Part shown: positions 52,921 to 62,683 of the stretch, in pieces
Layout of the letters: each line of letters opens with the position of its first letter
Position numbering within the stretch: position 1 is the first letter of the stretch
Assembly: GCF_032401055.1 (NCBI RefSeq)
Contig: NZ_CP135529.1
Location: forward strand, 2,294,001-2,358,000
Direction: 5' to 3'
DNA: 64,000 bases
DNA from: Tardiphaga sp. 709
GTDB lineage: Bacteria > Pseudomonadota > Alphaproteobacteria > Rhizobiales > Xanthobacteraceae
Made by a program: the position numbers and the translations under genes
The notes under the pieces: model-generated
What the model was told of the DNA's origin: nothing
The model's database searches: none
The model's input: the letters and a program-made list of their open reading frames with translations, nothing else

Positions 52921-54438
52921 CTATTTAGCGGTAGGCATCGCAAATTCTGGGCCGTTCGCTGTGCTTTCCGGCCAACGTTGCATGATGGATTTCTGCCGCG
53001 TGTAGAATCGCACGCCTTCTTCGCCATACGCGTGCGTGTCGCCGAATAAGCTTCGCTTCCAGCCGCCGAAGCCATGCCAGGCCATTGGCACAGGGATAGG
53101 CACGTTGATGCCGACCATTCCGACGAGAATGCGACGCGAGAATTCACGTGCCACGTTTCCGTCTCGCGTGTAGCAGGAAACTCCATTTCCGAACTCGTGA
53201 TCGTTGATCAACTGCACCGCTTCGCCAAAATCTTTGACGCGAATACAGGACAGTACAGGTCCGAATATCTCTTCCTTGTAGATCCGCATCGATGGCGTGA
53301 CGTTGTCGAACAGAGAGCCGCCGGTAAAGAAGCCATCCTCATACCCCGGGACCTTATGACCGCGTCCGTCCACCAGGAGCGTAGCCCCCTCATCGACGCC
53401 AATCTGGACGTAACCCTCGATGCGATCGAGTGCCTCGCGGGTGACGATCGGGCCCATCTCCGCCTCGCTGTTCATGCCATTCTCGATCCGTAGCTTTTTG
53501 ACGCGGTCGGCGAGCATGGGTAGTATTCTGTCCGCGACGTCGCCCACAAACAGGGCGACGCTGACGGCCATGCACCGTTCGCCAGCGGAGCCATACCCTG
53601 CGCCAATGAGGGCATCCACGGCCTGCGACAGATCAGCGTCGGGCATTACCACCATGTGATTCTTCGCGCCGCCCAGCGCCTGGACACGTTTTCCGAATTG
53701 CGATCCTTGCTGGTGAACGTAGTGGGCTATGGGTGTGGATCCGACAAAGCTGATCGCTGCGACGTCCGGATGCTTTAGCAAGGCGTCAACTACCGTCTTG
53801 TCACCCTGTACGACGTTGAAGACGCCCTTCGGCAATCCTGCCCGGATCAACAGTTCGGCCAAGAAAAGCGACGGAGAGGGATCGCGCTCGCTAGGCTTTA
53901 AGATGAAACAGTTGCCGGCTGCGATCGCGACCGGAAACATCCAACAGGGGACCATCACGGGAAAATTGAAAGGTGTGATGCCCGCCACGACACCAAGCGG
54001 CTGACGCATGGTCCAATTGTCCATGCCCGTGCTGACCTGATCCGTGAAATCGCCTTTCAGGAGCTGCGGGATCCCGCACGCGAACTCGATGATGTCGATG
54101 CCCCGGGCCACCTCGCCTTGAGCATCACTGAAAACCTTGCCGTGTTCCGCAGTGATCATCGCAGCCAGAACATCGCTGTTTTCGTTCACCAACTGCAAGA
54201 ACCGGTTCATCACACGGGCCCGGCGGATAGGCGGCGTGTCTGACCAGCGCGGGAAGGCCCGTTTTGCGCTCTCAACAGCAGCATCGACGTCTGCCGGGCC
54301 CGCCAGCACAAGGTCTCGTGCGACCTTGCCAAGTGCCGGGTTGTAGATCGGGCGACGTTCGGAGGTCGAACCGGGCACTTTGTCTCCGTCAATGAAGTTG
54401 ACGACATCTTCGTTCGACGTGAAGGGCGTTTGGGTCAT
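52921..54438 (-). CDS. mmsA: CoA-acylating methylmalonate-semialdehyde dehydrogenase
   Basis: 505 residues. Family-specific features are [50 protein letters not shown] and [17 protein letters not shown] with the catalytic Cys near residue 288. MmsA-type enzymes lack the general-base Glu of other ALDHs, as seen here with LGGAKN. They convert (methyl)malonate semialdehyde to propionyl- or acetyl-CoA. There are no valine-pathway genes adjacent, so it may serve another semialdehyde. It is divergent from a LysR gene with a clear operator between. Confidence 0.93.
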   Translation of the reverse strand: MTQTPFTSNEDVVNFIDGDKVPGSTSERRPIYNPALGKVARDLVLAGPADVDAAVESAKRAFPRWSDTPPIRRARVMNRFLQLVNENSDVLAAMITAEHGKVFSDAQGEVARGIDIIEFACGIPQLLKGDFTDQVSTGMDNWTMRQPLGVVAGITPFNFPVMVPCWMFPVAIAAGNCFILKPSERDPSPSLFLAELLIRAGLPKGVFNVVQGDKTVVDALLKHPDVAAISFVGSTPIAHYVHQQGSQFGKRVQALGGAKNHMVVMPDADLSQAVDALIGAGYGSAGERCMAVSVALFVGDVADRILPMLADRVKKLRIENGMNSEAEMGPIVTREALDRIEGYVQIGVDEGATLLVDGRGHKVPGYEDGFFTGGSLFDNVTPSMRIYKEEIFGPVLSCIRVKDFGEAVQLINDHEFGNGVSCYTRDGNVAREFSRRILVGMVGINVPIPVPMAWHGFGGWKRSLFGDTHAYGEEGVRFYTRQKSIMQRWPESTANGPEFAMPTAK

Positions 54439-54516
54439 CGGTCTGCTCCATCGTTAAGTGATGGCTACGAATAGGAGCTCCGGCAATTTCCGGATATGCA
54501 TAAGACGTGGACTAAC

Positions 54517-54534
54517 TGTTCAAAAAAGTGAACA
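54517..54534. promoter_or_regulatory. LysR-type operator TGTTCA-N6-TGAACA
   Basis: A perfect 6-bp inverted repeat around an A-rich 6-bp centre between the divergent dehydrogenase and LysR genes. It includes the T-N11-A pattern of LysR sites. Likely bound by the regulator encoded at 54720. Confidence 0.6.
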
Positions 54535-54719
54535 ATGCCCCGGATGCCTGAGCTACCTTGTTTGTCCGCCAGGGCCTGCCTTTCACGAGCGTCAAAGGGA
54601 AAGCGTCCATTCCGCGTAGGCTGGGTACGAGGAGGCAGTCTCAATGGAATCATGGTGTCGGCGGGTCGATGACGTGCCCCTTCGAGCTGATAGCCCAAAA
54701 ACATGAAGCGACCGCCACG

Positions 54720-55649
54720 ATGAAAACAAAACGGATCGAGGCGTTGTGGTCGCACATGCATTGGCTCGTCGTATTAGCTGATATGGGAAGTTTTACAGCC
54801 GCCGCCGAGCGGCTAGGCGTAAGTAAGGCGGCGATGAGCCATCGCATCGGCGAATTGGAACAGGCTGCCGGGGTGTCACTTGTCCGACGGACCACCCGGA
54901 CGATGCGTCTCACCGAAGCCGGTCAGCAGCTCGTCGATGAAACGCGCGCGCATTTTTCGGATCTGGACCGAAGCTTCGCGTCGGTGAAGGACATGGCCGC
55001 GGCACCGCGTGGTCTGCTCCGCGTCACGGTCCCCGTGGCTCTCGGCCGGCAGCGGATTGCCCCGCTGATCCCTGATTTTCTGCGCATGCATCCCGCCGTG
55101 AGGATCGAGCTAGAACTGTCCGACCATCTTAGTTCACTCGCCAAGGAAGGTTTCGATCTGGCTATTCGGCACGTAGCGAGCGTTCCGGACACGCACGTCG
55201 CTTGGCGGCTTTCGAAAACGAATTCGCTTCTGGTCGCCACACGCGGCTACTTGCGGCGACGTGGCGTGCCTTCCATCCCACACGATCTGACGGGCCATGA
55301 CTGTCTGCATTACATGCGAGGAAACGTGGTGCCCATCTGGACGCTCGAACCCAGGAAAGGCGATGGCGAGCGGATCACGGTTGAAGTCGCCGGAAGCTTT
55401 GCTGCCAATAACAGCGAGGTTCTGCGTGAGGCGGCATTGGGTGGGATCGGTATCGCTCTCCTTCCTGATTTCAGCGCGCAAAGCTACATAGAAGCGGGCA
55501 AGCTGGAAGTCGTGCTGCCGGACTGGCGAGTTGCCGGAGCTTTTGGAGACCAGCTATTTGCGATTCGGCCGTACTCGTCGCACGTCCCGCGAACCGTGCG
55601 AGTGTTCGTAGAATTTCTGCGGAATACCATGAGAAACGGCTTTGGCTGA
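54720..55649 (+). CDS. LysR-family regulator (CrgA/PP-type)
   Basis: About 309 residues from ATG 54720. HTH: FTAAAERLGVSKAAMSHRIGELEQAAGVSLVRRTTRTMRLTEAG, the RRTTRxxxLTxxG form of the CrgA/DsdC-like group. The effector domain ends with HVPRTVRVFVEFLRN, also typical. A longer open frame from 54558 lacks similarity. It is divergent from mmsA, its probable target, and convergent with the next LysR gene. Confidence 0.92.
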   Translation: MKTKRIEALWSHMHWLVVLADMGSFTAAAERLGVSKAAMSHRIGELEQAAGVSLVRRTTRTMRLTEAGQQLVDETRAHFSDLDRSFASVKDMAAAPRGLLRVTVPVALGRQRIAPLIPDFLRMHPAVRIELELSDHLSSLAKEGFDLAIRHVASVPDTHVAWRLSKTNSLLVATRGYLRRRGVPSIPHDLTGHDCLHYMRGNVVPIWTLEPRKGDGERITVEVAGSFAANNSEVLREAALGGIGIALLPDFSAQSYIEAGKLEVVLPDWRVAGAFGDQLFAIRPYSSHVPRTVRVFVEFLRNTMRNGFG

Positions 55650-55698
55650 CAGTGGACCGATTCCCTCCTGCCGAAAGACAGGTTGTAGACCGTTTCGT

Positions 55699-56667
55699 TC
55701 AATGACCCGCGGCAGGAAGAAAGCGCTCGCTATTATACAGTGCCGCATCTTCCGCTCGGTCCACCGCGCCGTTCTGATCGACCTTCGTGATGGATGCACA
55801 TGAACCGACGTTGTTAATGAAGCTTCGCAGGGTAGTCGAAAGATAATCGTTCTTTCTTCGAACGAACACCGTAGTAGCTAGTCCGGCTCCATTGGGTAGA
55901 GCATGCGCGCGGATATGACCGGCATCGATGGCCATTTGGGTTACGGAGATGGGAAGCATCGCAATTCCGATTCCAGCCGCAACGCAACCGATGATGCCGT
56001 CTAGCGTTCCCATCTCCATCCAACGAGCGTCGAATACACCATCGTGCGCCAGAAATGCCTCCATCCGCTTTCGGTACGAGCAACCCGAGCGGAAGGCGAG
56101 CACTTTAGCGCCGCTCTGAACGAATTCAGAACGTAGCTGCTCCCATGTCATGGTCGATGCTTTAGACACGATCACGAGCTCTTCGACCACGACAGGCGTA
56201 ATCTCGAGATCGATATGCTCTACAGGGCCGGAAACGAACGCGCCGTCGATCTTTCGCTCCAGCACGCGTTGGAGCAAATGATCCGTAGGCCCCGTTTCGA
56301 TGTGCACATCCACTGCGGGGTATCTCTGCGCAAAACGTATCAGAGTGGGTGGAAGCCGTAGGGCGGCGGTCGTTTCTAACGATCCGATCCGCAGTTGGCC
56401 TGAAGGAAGGATGTCGTCGGTGACGGCCTTGCGAGCTTGCGCCAGCAGTTCACCGACCTGGACGGCGTAGGGAAGCAGTCTATCTCCCATGTGAGTGAGC
56501 GTCACACCTTTTCGGGACCGATGGAACAGCGGCGCACCTAGCTCGATCTCCAACGCACGGACGCGAGCCGTGACGTTGGACTGGACGGTGTTCAGAACAC
56601 CTGCTGCACCGCAAATGCTGCGAGCATCCGCAACAGCCCGGAAAAACTTGAGGTCTGCGCTATTCAT
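55699..56667 (-). CDS. LysR-family regulator paired with nitronate monooxygenase
   Basis: About 322 residues from ATG 56667. N-terminal HTH: ADLKFFRAVADARSICGAAGVLNTVQSNVTARVRALEIELG; HRSRKGVTLT follows. The effector domain contains RIGSLETTAALRLPPTL, similar to the regulator at 62684 (RVGSMECSVASRLPAPL). It is divergent from the nitronate monooxygenase at 56800 with a strong inverted repeat between, so that gene is the likely target. Confidence 0.92.
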   Translation of the reverse strand: MNSADLKFFRAVADARSICGAAGVLNTVQSNVTARVRALEIELGAPLFHRSRKGVTLTHMGDRLLPYAVQVGELLAQARKAVTDDILPSGQLRIGSLETTAALRLPPTLIRFAQRYPAVDVHIETGPTDHLLQRVLERKIDGAFVSGPVEHIDLEITPVVVEELVIVSKASTMTWEQLRSEFVQSGAKVLAFRSGCSYRKRMEAFLAHDGVFDARWMEMGTLDGIIGCVAAGIGIAMLPISVTQMAIDAGHIRAHALPNGAGLATTVFVRRKNDYLSTTLRSFINNVGSCASITKVDQNGAVDRAEDAALYNSERFLPAAGH

Positions 56668-56695
56668 CTCAACGCTCCATCTCAAAAGCAGATGA

Positions 56696-56717
56696 AAATG
56701 ATCAAATCTAATCATTT
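56696..56717. promoter_or_regulatory. LysR-type operator AAATGAT-N8-ATCATTT
   Basis: Perfect 7-bp inverted repeat, 29 bp upstream of the LysR start and 83 bp from the nitronate monooxygenase start. AT-rich and symmetric, as expected for a LysR regulatory site. Confidence 0.6.
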
Positions 56718-56799
56718 GTAATGTGTCAACGCCAGACTTAAGCCAAGCTGTCAATTTTGAGGCAGTCACAAGAGCTGCCATTTTTGGAGGCAATGCGAT

Positions 56800-57827
56800 A
56801 TGGCAAATACTTTCAATGGGTTTGGCCTACGGACCCGACTAACAGACTTCTTCGGCATCTCGCATCCGATCATCCTCGCCCCGATGACGCCGGCTGCCGG
56901 CGGCGTGCTCGCGTCGGCGGTAAGTGATGCCGGTGCTCTGGGTCTGTTGGGCGGAGGCTACGGCGACCGTCAGTGGTTTGAAGCCGAGTCCGCAAAGATC
57001 AGCCATGACAGGGTCGGCTGCGGCTTCATCACATGGTCCGTCACGCCGGACACCGCTCTGTTCGATCTTGCCCTGGATCAACGTCCGACAGCGATGATGC
57101 TGTCTTTCGGCGATCCTGCGCCACTCGGCGCCCGTGTCAAGCAGCGTGGGATACCTCTCATTTGCCAGGTGCATACGATCGAGCATGCAAAGCGTGCCAT
57201 CGACGTCGGAGCTGACGTCATCGTCGCACAAGGCACCGAAGCGGGCGGCCACGGTTTCGCCGTCCGCTCGACCATGCCGTTCGTTCCGGACGTCGTCGAT
57301 CTTTGTGCCGTACGGTCGCCGCGAACATTGGTGGCGGCCGCCGGTGGCATCGCGGATGGACGCGGCCTTGCCGCGGCTCTCATGCTCGGCGCCGACGGCG
57401 TACTTATGGGCACTCGCTTCTGGGCCACGCAAGAAGCGCTGATCCACGAGGATGCCAAAAGAAAGTCGTCGCCGCGAGCGGCGACGATACCATTCGGACG
57501 ACGGTCTACGACGTCGTTCGTCAGAAAGCGTGGCCGTTCCCATACACGGGGCGCCTGCTCCGCAACAAATTCATCGAGCAGTGGCACGGCCGCGAGACCG
57601 AGCTCGGAAAAATCCAGGCGGATGAGCTGCAGAAGGTCGAAGCGGCCTGCATCTCAGGTGATCACGACACTGCGAACGTCACGGTCGGTGAAGCAATCGG
57701 CCTGGTCCACGACCTGCCAACTGCACGGGAGTTGATCGACTCCGTCGTATCCGAAGCGATAGCACGACTATCTCTGTCGCAAGACCTCATCAAAACCGAC
57801 GCCGCGCCATTGCGTCGAGTGAAGTAG
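56800..57827 (+). pseudogene. Nitronate monooxygenase with a frameshift
   Basis: The first ~220 codons give a 2-nitropropane-dioxygenase-type FMN barrel: IILAPMTPAAGG, GGGYGDRQW, VIVAQGTEAGGHGF, VAAAGGIADGRGLAAAL, GADGVLMGTRFWATQEA. Near 57458-57466, in an A-rich run (AAAAGAAAG), the frame changes. The family C-terminus continues one frame over (VVAASGDDTIRTTVYDVVRQ, then KAWPFPYTGR) to a stop at 57827. One lost base explains it. GGAGG precedes the ATG. It is either a recent pseudogene or a sequencing error; no programmed-slippage heptamer is in register. Confidence 0.75.
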
Positions 57828-57892
57828 AGGACCGCACGCTAGATCTTTGGCGGATATCAGACCCCCTACAACACTCGACAATGGAGCATCAC

Positions 57893-59245
57893 ATGAGCCT
57901 GAACGCAGCAAGTTCCAACACAAAAGACGAACCCGGTATATGGACGGTAGTTCTGGCATCGAGTGCCGGCACGATCATCGAATGGTACGACTTCTATTTA
58001 TACGGCAGCCTCGCCATCTTCTTTTCGACGCTGTTCTATCCCGCGAACGAGCCCACTGCGGCAGTGCTCATCAGCGTTGCGACCTTCGCGACCGGGTTTC
58101 TGGTCCGCCCCCTGGGCGCTTTGTTGTTCGGCAGTCTCGGCGACCGACTCGGTCGGAAACATACGTTCCTGCTGACGTTGATTCTGATGGGAGTGTCGAC
58201 AGCACTCGTAGGGCTGCTCCCGACCTTCGAGACAGCGGGATACTTCGCACCAGTGACCCTGGTGTTGCTGCGATTGATCCAGGGGCTTGCGATCGGCGGC
58301 GAATACGGCGGCGCCGCGATCTACGTCGCCGAACACTCGCCTCCGAACCGTCGCGGATTCTTCACCAGCTTCATTCAGACCACGGCGACCGTCGGTTTCT
58401 TTGTAGCCATTGTGGTCGTGCTGACATGTCGTCTCACGCTCGGTGACGCTGCGTTCAAGGAATGGGGATGGCGCATCCCGTTCTTGTTGTCGTTCCTGCT
58501 CGTTTTCCTCTCAATCTATCTGCGGATGAAACTGAGCGAGTCGCCGATCTTCGAGAAAATGCGACACGAAGGGAAGCTGGCACGATCGCCGGTGAAAGAA
58601 AGCTTCGGAAACCGTGAGAACCTCGGCTTTGTGATGTACGCACTTTTTGGCGCGACCGCCGGATTGGGTTGCGTCTGGTACACCGGCCAGTTCTATGCGC
58701 TTTACTTCCTCCAAAGCGTCTTGAAGATCGATTTCCTCACGGCGAACATCTGTCTCGCTTCCGCACTGGTCATTGGGACGCCCCTGATCGTCGCATGCGG
58801 CGCGATGTCCGATCGGATCGGGCGAAAATCACTGATGGTAACGGGGTTGTTTCTCGCGGCGGTTCTTTACGTCCCGATCTACATGGGAATCGCAAGCGCT
58901 GCCGCCTCACAAAACTTCATTCTTGTGACCGCGCTTATCGTGGCGCAGCTGGTGTTTGTCGCTATGGTTTATGGTCCCAACGCAGCATTTCTGGTCGAAC
59001 TGTTTCCGGCGCGGCTGCGTTACACATCTCTATCCCTACCCTACCATATCGGAACAGGCATATTCGGCGGATTGGTACCACTCATCAGTCTCTCATTGGT
59101 CGCCTGGACGGGCAACATCTATGCTGGCCTTGCTTACCCGATCTCTATCGCCGTCATAACTGCGGTCGTAAATCTCCTCTGCGATCCACGGCGTGCCGTC
59201 TCCGTGAGCCGCGAGACGGTTGCGTCGGCCCGTACGGCGGACTGA
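57893..59245 (+). CDS. MFS transporter, metabolite:H+ symporter (MHS) family
   Basis: About 450 residues. ASSAGTIIEWYDFYLYG marks the first helix of the MHS group, GSLGDRLGRKHTFL is the loop 2-3 motif and GGEYGGAAIYVAEHSP follows helix 4. The start is ATG 57893, with GGAG seven bases upstream; an ATG at 57881 overlaps that site. It lies 65 bp after the frameshifted nitronate monooxygenase and probably shared its operon, importing a carboxylate such as a nitroalkanoate. That substrate is a guess. Confidence 0.92.
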   Translation: MSLNAASSNTKDEPGIWTVVLASSAGTIIEWYDFYLYGSLAIFFSTLFYPANEPTAAVLISVATFATGFLVRPLGALLFGSLGDRLGRKHTFLLTLILMGVSTALVGLLPTFETAGYFAPVTLVLLRLIQGLAIGGEYGGAAIYVAEHSPPNRRGFFTSFIQTTATVGFFVAIVVVLTCRLTLGDAAFKEWGWRIPFLLSFLLVFLSIYLRMKLSESPIFEKMRHEGKLARSPVKESFGNRENLGFVMYALFGATAGLGCVWYTGQFYALYFLQSVLKIDFLTANICLASALVIGTPLIVACGAMSDRIGRKSLMVTGLFLAAVLYVPIYMGIASAAASQNFILVTALIVAQLVFVAMVYGPNAAFLVELFPARLRYTSLSLPYHIGTGIFGGLVPLISLSLVAWTGNIYAGLAYPISIAVITAVVNLLCDPRRAVSVSRETVASARTAD

Positions 59246-59588
59246 AACGTGATCGACTGATTGTTAGCAGGCGCGCCGTCTGTCCGAGACGGCGCGCCTT
59301 GCATTGATGATACCGGCAACTATCGCGCTCTTTTCAGCATTGACGTGACGATGCCATTCAGGTGGTGCGGATTTGCCGCCGCGACTAACTCAAGACGTAT
59401 AGTTGCCGATCCATCTCCATTGAAGATGACCATCATCTTGGATCATGATGCACAATGCGCGTGATCGTGTCGGCGCGATAAGACAACAAATCGATCATGC
59501 CACGACTAGGGAGAAAGGCATTTTTCATACTGTATCGAGACAATGCATGCAGTCAAAGCAACACGCATTTCTAGATTTGGATATAGCT
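59246..59588. other. Intergenic with terminator and chemoreceptor leader
   Basis: About 340 bp. It holds the terminator at 59269-59299; the remainder upstream of the chemoreceptor start has no recognisable gene. No strong ribosome-binding site precedes ATG 59589. Confidence 0.5.
59269..59299 (+). terminator. Strong GC-rich hairpin terminator after the MHS gene
   Basis: Perfect 12-bp arms (AGGCGCGCCGTC/GACGGCGCGCCT) with a 7-base loop, 24 bp after the transporter stop. Only a short T stretch follows. Confidence 0.75.
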
Positions 59589-61271
59589 ATGCCTTTCTCA
59601 TTCGGAATTTCATCGAAGCTCATGCTGATGGTCGGCATTGCTATCGCGGGCATTGTGTTGGTAGCAGGCCTAGGCCTGACCACACTGCGGAGTAGCCTTT
59701 TAGAGGACCGTAAGGATAAGCTCCAGCAGCTCGTCATGTTGGCGAAACAGACGCTCGAGCAGGATTACTCAGCGTCGCGCAAGGCGGGACTTACAGCAGC
59801 GGACGCCAAGGAGCGGAGCAAACAACTTCTGCAATCGCTCCGCTTCGGAAAAGATGATTATTTCTATGCACTCGACGCGAATTCGGTGCTGGTCGCCCAC
59901 CCCAATCCGAAGCTGCAGAACAAAAGTATGTACGATGCCGTCGACGGAAATGGGGTCCTCTTTGCCAGGCGCCAGACCGACTTGGTCAGATCAGCCGGCT
60001 CCGGCTTCGTTGCTTTCAGCTTTCCACGCGTTGGGAATGGTGAGCCGTTACCCAAAATCGCCTATGTCGCCGAGTTCAAGCCCTATGACTGGGCCATCGC
60101 CGGAGGCATCTATGTGGACGACATCGATGAAATATTCATGGCCCAACTGAAGCGGATAGCGGCGTTCATCGCGGCCGTACTTATGTTCGTAGTCATGATT
60201 TCGATGTTGTTGAGCCGCAGCATCACCAAGCCGATATCAAAGCTTACCGTAATGATGCGAAATCTGGCAGGCGGCGATACAACGTCTGCGATCCCGGCGA
60301 TTAAGCGGAAAGATGAGATCGGGGCGATGGCGAGGTCGGTCCACGTCTTCAAAGAGGCGATGAACGAGGCAAGCCGCTTGCGCGCGCAGCAGGATGCGTT
60401 GCAGATTCAATCGCAGGCGGAGAGGAAGGATCTTCTCGAAAAGCTTGCAGCCGAATTCGAGCAAGGTGTTCGCTCATCGCTGGACGTGTTGTCGAGGTCG
60501 GCTTCGACCATGTGCGGTACCTCCGAGGGAATGTCGGAGACTGCGAAGGCCGCGAGCTGTCAGTCCGGCGTGGTCGCGTCGGCTGCCGAGGAGGCCAGCA
60601 CGAGCGTTCAGGCTGTCGCATCGGCTACGGAAGAACTATCAGCCTCAATAGCTGAGATTGGAAACCAGGTGACCCGCTCGACAAGAGTCGCAGGTGAGGC
60701 GGTCGAGGAAGCGAAGCGCACGAATTCGACGGTGCAGGGCCTCGTAATCGCAACGGCCAAGATCGGTGATGTCGTGCAGCTGATTAGCGACATAGCCAGC
60801 CAGACCAATCTCCTGGCCCTTAATGCCACGATCGAAGCCGCTCGTGCTGGCGAGGCCGGCAAGGGGTTTGCCGTGGTCGCAAGCGAGGTGAAGTCGCTGG
60901 CCAGTCAGACGGCCAAGGCGACCGAAGAAATCTCTTCGCACGTTTTGGAAATGCGCGGTGCGATGCGTGATGCAGAGCAAGCCATACAGGGCATCGGAGG
61001 CACGATATCGTCTATGAACGACATCGCAGTCGCAATTGCGTCCGCGGTGGAGGAGCAAGGGGCCGCAACTCGCGAGATCGCTCGCAGCGTCCAGCAGATC
61101 TCCCATGGCACTGAGCAAGTCTCCCACAATATCGTGGGGGTACACGATGCGGCTGATCAGACTGGCAAAGCGGCAAGCCATGTTCTGGTCTCAGCCAGAG
61201 AGCTTGGCCAGCATTCGGAGATATTGAGAGAAGATGTCGACCGCTTCCTCGAACGCGTCCGCGCAGCGTGA
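59589..61271 (+). CDS. Methyl-accepting chemotaxis protein with periplasmic Cache domain
   Basis: About 560 residues from ATG 59589. First membrane helix at about residues 10-32 (LMLMVGIAIAGIVLVAGLGL). A single Cache domain (about 40-185) with DDYFYALDANSVLVAHPNP and WAIAGGIYVDDID follows. Second membrane helix is near 195-215, then HAMP (SKLTVMMRNLAGGD), then the signalling domain with DIASQTNLLALNATIEAARAGE at the hairpin tip. It senses a small molecule in the periplasm, commonly carboxylates for this Cache type, and directs chemotaxis. Catabolic genes around it suggest an aromatic or organic acid attractant (inference). Confidence 0.93.
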   Translation: MPFSFGISSKLMLMVGIAIAGIVLVAGLGLTTLRSSLLEDRKDKLQQLVMLAKQTLEQDYSASRKAGLTAADAKERSKQLLQSLRFGKDDYFYALDANSVLVAHPNPKLQNKSMYDAVDGNGVLFARRQTDLVRSAGSGFVAFSFPRVGNGEPLPKIAYVAEFKPYDWAIAGGIYVDDIDEIFMAQLKRIAAFIAAVLMFVVMISMLLSRSITKPISKLTVMMRNLAGGDTTSAIPAIKRKDEIGAMARSVHVFKEAMNEASRLRAQQDALQIQSQAERKDLLEKLAAEFEQGVRSSLDVLSRSASTMCGTSEGMSETAKAASCQSGVVASAAEEASTSVQAVASATEELSASIAEIGNQVTRSTRVAGEAVEEAKRTNSTVQGLVIATAKIGDVVQLISDIASQTNLLALNATIEAARAGEAGKGFAVVASEVKSLASQTAKATEEISSHVLEMRGAMRDAEQAIQGIGGTISSMNDIAVAIASAVEEQGAATREIARSVQQISHGTEQVSHNIVGVHDAADQTGKAASHVLVSARELGQHSEILREDVDRFLERVRAA

Positions 61272-61285
61272 GACTTCGTCACGCT
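61265..61285. repeat. 7-bp hairpin at the end of the chemoreceptor gene
   Basis: AGCGTGA, seven bases, TCACGCT; the left arm includes the stop codon. No T-run follows, so termination is uncertain. It lies in the ~260-bp gap to the convergent nitronate monooxygenase gene. Confidence 0.4.
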
Positions 61286-61532
61286 ATGCAAGGCGATGAT
61301 GTCTTGCGATGCGGGCAGACCTTTCGGAACCGGCCTCGTCGATCGAAGATTCCAATCGATCTATGCGACGCGACTGCCCGATGCGCCGTCCGTAAAGGAC
61401 GCCGCTGGCGGGTCGCCGCGTACTCATAGCTCGCGGCCCCACTCATCATGACGTCGGGATCCTTGACGGTTCCCCCGTCCGCTTGATTGCGAACGGAAGT
61501 GCGTATCGATCGTCGTCCGCATGGAGGTTCAG

Positions 61533-62606
61533 TCAGCTCCGGATCGATATGGACGAGAGTTCGTCTAAAAGCGTACTGATGAGCTCGGCCGCAGGCATTT
61601 CTCTGGCAAGGGGCGCACCCTGCCCTGCCCACTGAGCTGCGAACTCATGAATATCTTTCTTCCCTGCTGCCGCACCAAGTCGCTTCGCGGCATCATAGGC
61701 GACGGGATAGGAGGCCGGAAGCGGACTACCCAGCGACTCGCCATGCAGAATAAAGCGGTTGACCATTCCGCGGGCTGGCCTTCCAGAAAGAACGGAGGTT
61801 AATCGCGTGGTGTATGCTCTCTCACCCTTCAGACTGCGACGATAAGCAGGGTTGGCCGCCGATTCGGGACAGAGGACGAATGCGGTCCCCAGCTGTGCGC
61901 CTGCGGCGCCGAGCTCCAGCATGGCACTGATGCCTTGGCCGTCCATTATCCCGCCGGCGGCGATGATCGGCAGCTTCGTCTGCCGGGCCAGAAGCCTCAC
62001 GAGGACCGCGGTACTCAGACGCTCATCGACCGCGTCCGGATCGAAAACACCGCGATGTCCGCCAGCCTCAACCCCTTGAGCGACAATACCATCTATTCCG
62101 GCGGCCTCGATCAACGCGGCCTCTCTCAGACTTGTCGCGGTTGCCAGGGTCTTCACTCCCGCAGCTCTGAAAGCGGCGATGCGATCCGCCGTCGGAATAC
62201 CGAAATGGAAACTGACAACGGCTGGTGGATGATCAAGCAGCATCCGAAAAGCATCTTCATCCGTAAGAAACGTTTTGTAGATCTCATCGATCTTCGTAGG
62301 AGCCGATGTTTCCATCTCCTGAAAAAGCGGAGCCAGAAACTGAAGCCATGCAGCTTCTTTCGTCGTGTCGCGCAATGCAGGTTCATGGCAGAACAAGTTC
62401 ACATTGAACGCACGGTTCGTGAGTGAGCGTGTTTTCGCGATCATTTGGCGCGCCTCGTCAACGGAGCTTGCTCCGATCCCGATAGAGCCGAGGCTGCCCG
62501 CGTTCGACACCGCCGCCGCAAGCTCCGGGGTCGAGACCCCTGCCATAGGGGCTTGGATGATCGGCGATGACCAGCCGAAAAGGCTGGATGGATTGAATTG
62601 TGACAC
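61533..62606 (-). CDS. Nitronate monooxygenase
   Basis: About 357 residues, complete FMN TIM barrel of the 2-nitropropane dioxygenase family: SPIIQAPMAGVSTPELAAAVSNAGSLGSIG, FNVNLFCHEP, GIDGIVAQGVEAGGHRG, PIIAAGGIMDGQGISAML, GAAGAQLGTAFVLCPESAA. It oxidises alkyl nitronates to carbonyls and nitrite. The start is GTG 62606 with GAGGG upstream; a TTG at 62672 would add residues inside the divergent LysR promoter. It belongs to a different subgroup from the copy at 56800 and is paired with its own divergent LysR. Confidence 0.9.
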   Translation of the reverse strand: MSQFNPSSLFGWSSPIIQAPMAGVSTPELAAAVSNAGSLGSIGIGASSVDEARQMIAKTRSLTNRAFNVNLFCHEPALRDTTKEAAWLQFLAPLFQEMETSAPTKIDEIYKTFLTDEDAFRMLLDHPPAVVSFHFGIPTADRIAAFRAAGVKTLATATSLREAALIEAAGIDGIVAQGVEAGGHRGVFDPDAVDERLSTAVLVRLLARQTKLPIIAAGGIMDGQGISAMLELGAAGAQLGTAFVLCPESAANPAYRRSLKGERAYTTRLTSVLSGRPARGMVNRFILHGESLGSPLPASYPVAYDAAKRLGAAAGKKDIHEFAAQWAGQGAPLAREMPAAELISTLLDELSSISIRS

Positions 62607-62631
62607 GACGCCCTCATGACTTGAATTGACA

Positions 62632-62680
62632 TATTCACAAATAAAGAATACACATAAAACAATATTCTGCAATCGAGAAT
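62632..62680. promoter_or_regulatory. Clustered ATTC/GAAT half-sites, candidate LysR operator
   Basis: TATTC-N9-GAATA at 62632-62650 and ATTCT-N7-AGAAT at 62664-62680, two overlapping-style inverted repeats in the short AT-rich gap between the divergent nitronate monooxygenase and LysR genes. Confidence 0.5.
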
Positions 62681-62683
62681 CTG

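Noticed and set aside
56046-56065. Third copy of the shared aldoxime element (CAGAAATGCCT)
   Set aside because: Only 11 bases match, it is inside the LysR coding sequence, and the flanking GCAC spacing is absent.
57450-57470. Programmed -1 frameshift in the nitronate monooxygenase
   Set aside because: The A-rich run has no X-XXY-YYZ heptamer in register and no obvious downstream stem; a simple base loss is likelier.
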